NCBI GenBank assembly: GCA_964560325.1
Contig: CAZLLV010000170.1
Span: forward strand, 1-7,350
Reading direction: 5' to 3'
DNA: 7,350 nt
DNA from: CAZLLV01 sp964560325
GTDB lineage: Bacteria > Acidobacteriota > Thermoanaerobaculia > Multivoradales > DATKCC01
The notes beneath the pieces were generated by a model, which saw only the letters and a program-made list of their open reading frames with translations, was not told where the DNA came from and did no database searches. Within the stretch, counting starts at the first letter, position 1. Every line of letters begins with the position of its first letter. Both the position numbers and the translations under genes were made by a program. Below, piece after piece: positions 1 to 6,059 of this stretch.

Positions 1-3000
1 TCCCCCGCGCCGCCCCCGAAGGCTTCCGGCACGAACCGCTCCGCGGTGATCCGAGGCCGGCCGGCGTAGCCGCGCGCCAGCACACCGCCGAGCCAGAGCT
101 CGCCCACCGCCCCCTCCGGTGCCAGCCGCCCCTCCCCGTCGACCACCCACGCTCGCCGCCCGGGCAGCGGCCCTCCGACCGGCGCGCTCCCCTCCTCCGG
201 CGGGTCCGCGCCGACCGGCCCGAGGGTGGCCGTGACCACCGCCTCGGTCGGGCCGTAGGCGTTCACCAGCCGAGCTCCGGGCGCGCCGCGCAGGCCGGCC
301 CGCCAGCGCCGCGCGGCGGCCGGAGGCATCGCCTCGCCACCGGCGAGGAGCAGGCGGAGAGCCGGCAGCTCCACCCCGCCCCGAGCCGCCACCGCGCGCG
401 CCACCTCCGCGAAGAGCGCGGTCGGGAGGTTGACCACCGTCAGCCGCTCGCGCCGGACGAGGCCGAGCAGCTCGGAGACGCCGAGCGCGCGCCCTCGGCT
501 CGCAGAGATTCGCTCCCCCCTCGCAGAAAAAGGTTCGGGAGGGGGCGCCTTTTCCTCCCCACGCCTCCACACGGCGTCCTGCGGGACGACGTGCGTGGAC
601 GGGGATTGGAGGGGCGGAGAGATCAAAGATGCGCCGGCGGTGAGCGCGGAGAGGATCTGCTCGACCGAGGCGTCGAAGGCGAGCGACTGGATCTGGAGCA
701 CCCGGTCCTCCGGCGCCAGCGCGTACGCCCGGCGCACCGCCGCGAGGTGCGCGGCGAGGGCGCCGTACGGCACCGCCACCGGGTTCGGCTCGCCGGTCGA
801 GCCGGAGGTGAAGATCAGGTAGGCGGTCGCCTCGGGCGGGGCCTCGGGCCAGCCGCCCGCCGGACGGAGCGGGTCGCCCTCGCGCCCGGCCGCCGCGGGG
901 TCGATCACCCGCACACGCCCCCTCTCCCCGAGCCGCGCCGCCGCCTCCGGCCGGGCGACCACCAGGCGCGGCGACCCGCCGCCGGCGAGCCCGAAGGCGG
1001 CCTCCGCCGTCCGCGCCAGCCGCTCGTCCGGGTGCCCGCCGTCGAGCGGCACGTAGACCGCGCCCGCCGCGAGCACGGCGAGGAAGGCCGCGACCGCCTC
1101 CTCGGGCGACGACAGCAGCACGACGACCGGCACCTCGGAGCCGGCGCCCGCCCGCCGCAGCGCCGCGGCGAGTCCCACGACCCGGCGCGCCAGCTCGCCG
1201 TAGCCGAGCACCCGGGCGCGCCCTCGGGAGTCCTCCGCCACCAGGGCCGGAGCGTCCGGCGCCGCCGCGGCGCGGGCACGGAAGGCGGCGACTACCGAGA
1301 GCCCGGCGTCCTCGGGGGCCGCGCCGCCGTCGGCGCGCTCGGAGAGCAGGCGACGGCGCTCCGCCTCCGGCAGCCGCGGCAGCTCGGCCAATCGGGTCGC
1401 CTCGCCCGCCCCGGCCAGCGCGCGCAGCACCGTCGCCGTCTGCGCCAGCAGCCGCTCGACCGCGGCCCCGTCGTAGCGCGCCCGGTCGAAGGTGACGTAG
1501 AGGTCGAGCGGGTCGTCCGGAGCCGTGCCCGGCACGGCGGTCAGGGCGAGCGGCACCGCCTCCCGGTCGAGGTGGCGCACGTCACGGACCGCGACCCCCG
1601 CCACTCCCTCGACGAGCGACGGATCGACGGGGAAGTTCTCGAACGCCACCACGCTCGCGAAGAGCGGCTGCTCGGCGGGCAGGCCGGCCCACTCCCGCAC
1701 CGCGACGGGCGAGACCGGCGCGTGCTCCTCGGCCGCGGTCAGCCGCGCGCGCCGAGCGCGCAGCCAGTCGACCGCGCGCTCTCGACCGGCTTCGCTCACC
1801 CGGAGCGGCACCGTGTCGATCAACGGGCCGATCGTCCCTTCGATCCCCGGCAGGTCGCCCGGCCGGGTCGAGACCACGACGCCGAGCACCCCGTCCGCCG
1901 GGTGCCAGCCGGCGAGCGCCAGCGCCCAGGCGCCCTCGACGACGGTCGCGGCCGTCAGGGCGTGGGCGCGGGCGAAGGCGGCGAGGGCGGCCGCTGCCGC
2001 CGGGTCGAGCGCCACGTGCGCCCGGCCCTGCCCGGCCGGCGCCGGCGCGCCGAGGCGCCGGACCGGCGGCGGCAGGCCGGGGTCCCCCGGCTCCTCCACC
2101 CCCCCGAGCTCCCGGCGCCAGAACGCCTCGTCGGCGGCCCGGTCGCGTTCCAGGTAGCGCTCGACCGCGGCCCGGAACGGCGCCGCCGGCGGCGGCTCGA
2201 ACGCCGAGCCCGCGACCGCGGCCCGGTAGCGCTCGAAGACCTCGCGCAGCAGGAGCGGCGTCGACCAGCCGTCGAGCACCAGGTGGTGATGGCTCCAGAG
2301 GAAGCGCCAGCGGGGGCCCGGCCCGTCCGCCGGCCTGTCAGTTAGCCGGGCGAGCGTCCAGCGGGCGAGCGGCGCCCGCTCCAGGTCGAAGCCGCGCCGG
2401 CGGTCGGCCGCCACCAGCGCCTCGAAGCGCCGCTCCTCCTCGTCCGGCGAGAGGCCACGCCAGTCCTCGACCGCGAACGGCAGCGGCACCCGGCGGCGCA
2501 TCGCCTGGAGCGGCCGGTCGAGCCCGCGCCAGTGGAACGAGGTGCGCAGCACCGGGTGGCGATCGACCGCCCCGCGCCACGCCGCCTCGAAGGCCGCCGG
2601 GTCGAGGTCGCCCTCCAGCCGGCAGGCGAGCTGGAGCCCGTAGACGCCCTCGGCCGGCCGGCGGACCGTCTCGAACAGCATCCCCTCCTGGAGCGGCAGC
2701 AGCGGGTAGACGTCTTCGATGCCGCCGGCGCCCGCTCTGCCGGCTTCGAGCACGGCGACGAGCTCGCGCTCCTCGCGGCCCCAGCGCTCGCGCGGATCGG
2801 CGGGCGGCTCGTCACCGCCCTTCGCGCGGGCGCGCTCCACGGCCGCCGCCAGCCGCGCCACGGTCGGGTTCTCGAACAGCAGGCGGGGCGTCAGCTCGAT
2901 CCCCTCCCCCGCCGCCCGCGCGATCAGCCGGATCGCGACGATCGAGTCGCCGCCGAGGCGGAAGAAGTCGTCGTCGGCCGAGACCCGCGGGAGGCCGAGC

Positions 3001-6000
3001 ACGCCGGACCAGACGCGCGCCAGGTCGGTTTCCAGGCCGGGCGCCGGCGGTACGTGGGGAGCGCCGGCGTCGTCGGCCGCGCCGACTTCCCATGCCTCCC
3101 ATGCCTCGCGCGCCTCGAGCGCCCGCCGGTCGATCTTGCCGGTCGCGGTCACCGGCAGCGCGTCGAGCCGCTCGAAGAGTGCCGGCACCATCGCCTCCGG
3201 CAGCCGCTCCGCGAGCCAGCGGCGAAGCGCCTCCGGATCGCCGTCCGCCCCGTCGCCGCCGAGCGCCACGAACGCCGCCAGCCGCCGGTGCGGCACCTCG
3301 CCGAGGGCGACCACCGCCGCCGACTCGACCGCCGGGTGCGAACGCAAGGCCGATTCGATCTCCCCGATCTCGACCCGGTGACCGCGGATCTTCACCTGGC
3401 GGTCGATGCGGCCGGCGAACTCGACGTCTCCGCTCGGCAGCAGGCGGCCGAGGTCGCCGGTCAGGTAGAGCCGTTCGCCGGCGCGGCCATCGAGGCCGAA
3501 CGGATGCGGCAGAAACCGCTCGGCGGTGAGCGCCGGCCGGTCGAGGTAGCCGCGCGCCAGCGCCACGCCCCCCAGGGCGACCTCGCCGATCGCGCCGGGC
3601 GGCACCGGTCGCAGCCGCCGGTCGACCACGTAGAGGCGCGCCCCCGGGATCGGCCGGCCGAGCGGCGGCCCATGCTCGCCGCCCGGCCCGTGGTGCATCA
3701 GGCAGTAGACCGTCCCCTCGGTCGGCCCGTAGTCGCTCGAGAACCGGTGCGTGGCGCTCCACCGCTCCGCCACCCGCGGCGGGCACTGGTCGGCGCCGGA
3801 GGCGATCTGCCGGACGGTCGGGAACTCCTCGGGCACGAGCGCTTCGAGCAGCACCGGCGTCGCCACCAGGTGGGTCGCCCGGGCGCGGCGCGCGGCCGCC
3901 GCGAAGGCGGGCGGGGAGAGCAGCGTCTCGCGGTCGACCGGGCAGACCCGTCCACCCCAGGCGAGGACCATCCAGAGCTCGATCACGATCGCGTCGAAGG
4001 CGGGCGAGGCGAGCTGGATCGCCGCGGTCTCCTCCCCGAGCCCGAGGTCGGCGCGCGCCGAGCGGATCAGATTGACGACCGCCCGGTGGGTCGACATCAC
4101 CCCCTTCGGCCGGCCGGTCGAGCCGGAGGTGTAGACGACGTAGGCGACCCGGTCGGGCGAAGGTTCGGCCGCGAGCGACCGCTCCCAGGCGGCGTCCGGC
4201 GCCAGGTCGTCGACCCGCACCACGCCGGTCCCGCCATCCAGGAGGTGCGCCAGCCGGCCGCGGGTGACCGCCACGCGCGCTCCCGCGTCGCGCACGACCT
4301 CGCGCAGCCGCTGCGCCGGCGTCTCCGGATCGAGCGGCAGGTAGGCGGCGCCGGCTCCCAGCACGCCGAGGCAGGCCGCGTACGCTTCGGGCGAGCGTTC
4401 GAGGAGGACGGCGACCAGCGGCTCGGGCGCGCCCTCCGGGAGCGCGGCGAGCCGCTCCCGCACCGCCGCCGCGACCGCGCCCGCCCGCGCCATCAGCTCG
4501 GCGTAGCTCCAGGCCCGCGTGCTGTCGCACGGCGCCACCGCCACCGCCTCGGGGCTACGCCGCGCGCGCTCGGCCACCAGGCCGTGGATCGTCTCCGACC
4601 CTCCCGGGCCGTCGTCCGCCCCGAGCGGACCGACCGTGGCGCCGCTCCAGTCGAGGAGCACCCGCCGCGCGTCCTCGCTCCCGAGGAGCGGGAGCGATCC
4701 GACGGTCCGACCGCCTGGCCCCGGCTCCTCCGCCAGCGCCCCGAGGAGGGTCTCCAGGTGGTCGAGCAGGCGCTCCGGTACGCCGGGCTCGAACGCCTCC
4801 GGCGCCCAGGCGAGCTCCAGGTAGAGCCGCTCGTCCGGCAGCGCCGCCAGCACCAGCGGGAAGTGGGTCCGCTCGTGGCTCTCGAGATCGCGCACCACCA
4901 GGCCGCCGAGGCGGCGCCAGATCCCCTCGTCGCGCGGGTAGTTCTCGAACGCCACCAGGCTCTCGAAGAGCGGCTCGCCCGCCGACCGGCCACCCCCTTC
5001 CTGGTGGATCCGCTGGACGCTCGCCAGCGGCGAGTGCTCGTGATCGCGCAGCGCGACCAGGCGCTCCTGGACGGCGCGCAGCCAGCCGTCGACCGGCGCA
5101 TCGTCGTCGATGCGTACCCGCACCGGCAGCGTGTTGACGAACAGGCCGATCATCGCGCCGGAGCCGGCGAGGTGCGGCGGCCGGCCGGAGACGACGGTGC
5201 CGAAGGTGACGTCGTCGTGGCCGGCGAAGCGTGCGAGCAGGAGCGCCCAGGCGGCCTGGACGACGGTGCCCGGCGTCACGCCGGCGCGGCGGGCCGCGGC
5301 GGCGAGAGCGGCCGTACTTTCCTCCGAGAGGGAGAGGGCGCGCTTCGCGCTCGCCGGGACCGCGCGCAGCGACCCGCGGGCGGCCGCGGCCGCTCTGGTG
5401 GACGGCCGGCGCGCGCCGGGCAGCGGCGTGGCCACCTCGAAGCCGTCGAGCGCGCGGCGCCAGAACGCCTCGTCGGCCGCGCGCGCCTCCGGCGTGTCGC
5501 GCGCCTCGAGCCAGGCGACGAAGTCGACGTACGGGCGGGACGGGGGTGGCTCGGCCGACGGATCGGCGTAGGCGTCGAACACCTGTCCGAGGAGCGGCGG
5601 CAGCGACCAGCCGTCGAGGATCAGGTGGTGGTAGCTCCAGAGGAAGCGCCAGCGCCTCTCGCCCACGCGCGCGAGGAGCATGCGCAGGAGCGGCGCCCGG
5701 TCGAGCGCGAAGCCGCGGCGCGCATCCTCGGCGATCCGGGCGCGGAAGCGCTCCTCCGCAACGTCGGTTCCGGCACCACGCCAGTCCTCTTCCACCCACG
5801 GCAGCTCGACCTCCCGGTGCACCACCTGGACCGGCGCCTCGACCTCCCGCCAGTGAAACGACGTGCGCAGCGTCGGGTGGCGCGCCACCACCCGCTCCCA
5901 GGCGGCGCGCAGCCGCCCCGGGTCGAGCTCGCCCTCCAGGGTGCAGGTCGCCTGCTCGACGTAGACCCCCGCCTCCGGGTCGGAGAGGGAGTGGAAGAGC

Positions 6001-6056
6001 ATCCCCTCCTGCATCGGCGTGAGACGGTAGATCGTCTCGACGTCGCGCAGCGCCAC
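1..6056 (-). CDS. NRPS, modules C-A-T-C-A... (3' end outside window)
   Basis: A large NRPS gene with 2018 codons visible, open at the left edge. Domain order by residue: C1 about 5-445, A1 about 490-985, T1 about 1008-1074, C2 about 1113-1560, and A2 from about 1587 to the edge. The GTG at 6056 was chosen as start because the in-frame TGA at 6062-6060 bars any earlier one, a GGGGGAGAG stretch lies just upstream, and the next in-frame Met (residue 15) would cut into the C-domain motif LTPMQEGMLF. There is no signal peptide or membrane segment, as expected for a cytoplasmic assembly-line enzyme. It would extend the peptide from the upstream E-terminated protein by at least two residues. No E, methyltransferase, oxidase or thioesterase domain is visible; release domains may lie past the left edge. 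Oddities are an insertion in A2 and loss of its P-loop lysine. No known product or gene name is recognised. Confidence 0.95.
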   Translation of the reverse strand, partial: MALRDVETIYRLTPMQEGMLFHSLSDPEAGVYVEQATCTLEGELDPGRLRAAWERVVARHPTLRTSFHWREVEAPVQVVHREVELPWVEEDWRGAGTDVAEERFRARIAEDARRGFALDRAPLLRMLLARVGERRWRFLWSYHHLILDGWSLPPLLGQVFDAYADPSAEPPPSRPYVDFVAWLEARDTPEARAADEAFWRRALDGFEVATPLPGARRPSTRAAAAARGSLRAVPASAKRALSLSEESTAALAAAARRAGVTPGTVVQAAWALLLARFAGHDDVTFGTVVSGRPPHLAGSGAMIGLFVNTLPVRVRIDDDAPVDGWLRAVQERLVALRDHEHSPLASVQRIHQEGGGRSAGEPLFESLVAFENYPRDEGIWRRLGGLVVRDLESHERTHFPLVLAALPDERLYLELAWAPEAFEPGVPERLLDHLETLLGALAEEPGPGGRTVGSLPLLGSEDARRVLLDWSGATVGPLGADDGPGGSETIHGLVAERARRSPEAVAVAPCDSTRAWSYAELMARAGAVAAAVRERLAALPEGAPEPLVAVLLERSPEAYAACLGVLGAGAAYLPLDPETPAQRLREVVRDAGARVAVTRGRLAHLLDGGTGVVRVDDLAPDAAWERSLAAEPSPDRVAYVVYTSGSTGRPKGVMSTHRAVVNLIRSARADLGLGEETAAIQLASPAFDAIVIELWMVLAWGGRVCPVDRETLLSPPAFAAAARRARATHLVATPVLLEALVPEEFPTVRQIASGADQCPPRVAERWSATHRFSSDYGPTEGTVYCLMHHGPGGEHGPPLGRPIPGARLYVVDRRLRPVPPGAIGEVALGGVALARGYLDRPALTAERFLPHPFGLDGRAGERLYLTGDLGRLLPSGDVEFAGRIDRQVKIRGHRVEIGEIESALRSHPAVESAAVVALGEVPHRRLAAFVALGGDGADGDPEALRRWLAERLPEAMVPALFERLDALPVTATGKIDRRALEAREAWEAWEVGAADDAGAPHVPPAPGLETDLARVWSGVLGLPRVSADDDFFRLGGDSIVAIRLIARAAGEGIELTPRLLFENPTVARLAAAVERARAKGGDEPPADPRERWGREERELVAVLEAGRAGAGGIEDVYPLLPLQEGMLFETVRRPAEGVYGLQLACRLEGDLDPAAFEAAWRGAVDRHPVLRTSFHWRGLDRPLQAMRRRVPLPFAVEDWRGLSPDEEERRFEALVAADRRRGFDLERAPLARWTLARLTDRPADGPGPRWRFLWSHHHLVLDGWSTPLLLREVFERYRAAVAGSAFEPPPAAPFRAAVERYLERDRAADEAFWRRELGGVEEPGDPGLPPPVRRLGAPAPAGQGRAHVALDPAAAAALAAFARAHALTAATVVEGAWALALAGWHPADGVLGVVVSTRPGDLPGIEGTIGPLIDTVPLRVSEAGRERAVDWLRARRARLTAAEEHAPVSPVAVREWAGLPAEQPLFASVVAFENFPVDPSLVEGVAGVAVRDVRHLDREAVPLALTAVPGTAPDDPLDLYVTFDRARYDGAAVERLLAQTATVLRALAGAGEATRLAELPRLPEAERRRLLSERADGGAAPEDAGLSVVAAFRARAAAAPDAPALVAEDSRGRARVLGYGELARRVVGLAAALRRAGAGSEVPVVVLLSSPEEAVAAFLAVLAAGAVYVPLDGGHPDERLARTAEAAFGLAGGGSPRLVVARPEAAARLGERGRVRVIDPAAAGREGDPLRPAGGWPEAPPEATAYLIFTSGSTGEPNPVAVPYGALAAHLAAVRRAYALAPEDRVLQIQSLAFDASVEQILSALTAGASLISPPLQSPSTHVVPQDAVWRRGEEKAPPPEPFSARGERISASRGRALGVSELLGLVRRERLTVVNLPTALFAEVARAVAARGGVELPALRLLLAGGEAMPPAAARRWRAGLRGAPGARLVNAYGPTEAVVTATLGPVGADPPEEGSAPVGGPLPGRRAWVVDGEGRLAPEGAVGELWLGGVLARGYAGRPRITAERFVPEAFGGGAG
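486..611 (-). other. In-frame insertion of about 40 codons within A2
   Basis: Residues about 1816-1857 fall between A4 and A5 of A2 and have no counterpart in A1. The A4-Asp to pocket-278 distance is 81 residues here and 44 in A1. The segment is rich in Pro, Glu, Arg and Ser. It uses codons that are scarce elsewhere in the gene (CAA, CGT, GAA, CCT, TTT, TCT, CGA, AGG); about 11 of 42 codons end in A or T. Odd codons continue upstream to about 632. It keeps the reading frame and holds a 21-base direct repeat. The edges are approximate. Confidence 0.7.
499..527 (-). repeat. Direct repeat of TCTGCGAG, 21-base period, inside the A2 insertion
   Basis: The minus-strand octamer TCTGCGAG occurs at 527-520 and again at 506-499, exactly 21 bases (7 codons) apart. 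At protein level it gives two similar seven-residue units, FSARGER and ISASRGR. This could be a trace of a small repetitive element or of slippage that extended the insertion in frame. Confidence 0.6.
1377..2720 (-). other. Condensation domain C2
   Basis: Second condensation domain, following T1 after a short Arg/Glu-rich linker. It opens with DVYPLLPLQEGMLF from residue 1115 and carries RTSF, the active-site HHLVLDG at 1257-1263 and LFASVVAFENFP. The catalytic His and Asp are intact. The segment matching GLFVNTLP of C1 reads GPLIDTVP (1410-1417), a visible departure. The opening motif resembles C domains that follow E domains, yet no E domain lies upstream in this module. It shares short identical DNA tracts with C1, for example around 2117-2136 and 5456-5475, as expected for duplicated modules. 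Confidence 0.88.
2835..3035 (-). other. Carrier (T/PCP) domain T1
   Basis: A peptidyl carrier domain that bears the phosphopantetheine arm on Ser 1038, within DDDFFRLGGDSI (LGGDS at residues 1034-1038). The later helix motif FENPTVARLAAAVE is also present. The core reads GGDS rather than GGHS. In studied assembly lines GGDS is common in carrier domains that precede an E domain, whereas GGHS is more usual before a C domain. Here a C domain follows directly. Confidence 0.93.
3088..3105 (-). repeat. Tandem 9-base duplication in the A1-T1 linker
   Basis: The plus-strand unit TCCCATGCC occurs twice in a row at 3088-3096 and 3097-3105. It encodes the repeated Glu-Ala-Trp of EAWEAWE, in the flexible stretch between A10 of A1 and the start of T1. 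It is probably a small slippage duplication that the linker tolerates. Confidence 0.75.
3102..4589 (-). other. Adenylation domain A1, intact, specificity unknown
   Basis: Activates an amino acid as the acyl-AMP and loads it onto T1. Core motifs: YTSGSTGRPKG (A3, residues 642-652, Lys at 651), FDAIVIE (A4, Asp 688), YGPTE (A5, 776-780), TGDL (A7, 866-869), GRIDRQVKIRG (A8, from 882) and TGKIDR (A10, Lys 974). The Asp-to-YGPTE distance is 88 residues, the same as in GrsA, so there is no insertion. Aligned by eye to GrsA, the ten pocket residues read about D-A-I-A-I-S-D-V-Y-K. The first Asp suggests an ordinary alpha-amino acid, but the code matches no classical one I know. The position-278 residue is uncertain by one place. 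Confidence 0.92.
4722..6044 (-). other. Condensation domain C1, probably DCL type
   Basis: Catalyses peptide bond formation between the upstream peptidyl-carrier and the aminoacyl group on T1. The motifs are LTPMQEGMLF at residues 12-21, RTSF, the active-site HHLILDG at 143-149, GLFVNTLP at 304-311 and LFESLVAFENYP. All catalytic positions are intact. The LTPMQEGMLF opening is characteristic of C domains that follow E domains and accept a D-configured donor (as in TycB). That agrees with the upstream protein ending in E. The extended His motif (HHxxxxGD) near the N-terminus that marks dual epimerization/condensation domains is absent. The subtype is inferred from motifs and context, not from a phylogeny. 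Confidence 0.88.
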
Positions 6057-6059
6057 GGG

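Larger units (their letters stand above)
1..1298 (-). other. Adenylation domain A2, cut by window edge, with insertion and altered P-loop
   Basis: N-terminal and central part of the second adenylation domain, from about residue 1587. The visible motifs are the A2-type AAGAVYVPLD, FTSGSTGEPN (A3, 1749-1758), FDASVEQ (A4, Asp 1795), NLPTALF, LLLAGGEAM, NAYGPTE (A5, Tyr 1934) and LGGVLARGY (A6). It ends before A7. The A3 lysine, which contacts ATP phosphates, is Asn (codon AAC at 785-783). The Asp-to-YGPTE distance is 139 residues against 88 in A1. About 38 of the extra residues form an insertion after A4 and about 13 lie between NLP and YGPTE. Eye-aligned pocket residues are about D-A-E-N-L-A-A-V-T, with the final Lys beyond the window. 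No substrate is assigned, and activity is uncertain. Confidence 0.88.

Noticed and set aside
486..632. The A2 insertion as an inserted tailoring domain, such as a methyltransferase
   Set aside because: About 40 residues is far too short, no SAM-binding glycine motif is present, and tailoring domains usually enter at other points of the A domain.
591..2345. A 584-codon plus-strand open frame antisense to C2 and A2
   Set aside because: Its product is low-complexity Arg/Gly/Ala/Pro-rich with no motif, and the minus frame beneath it has complete NRPS motifs. Long antisense frames are expected at this GC content.
2812..4530. A 572-codon minus-strand open frame over A1 and T1
   Set aside because: It is out of frame with the NRPS reading, is Arg/Gly/Ala-rich, and shows no domain. 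The true frame carries A3 to A10 and the carrier motif.
5613..5630. C1 as a dual epimerization/condensation domain
   Set aside because: The extra N-terminal HHxxxxGD motif of dual domains is missing, and the upstream protein already ends in an E domain.
4555..5799. A 414-codon minus-strand open frame over C1
   Set aside because: It lies in a different frame from the C domain, and its product is composed of low-complexity Arg/Ala/Gly runs.
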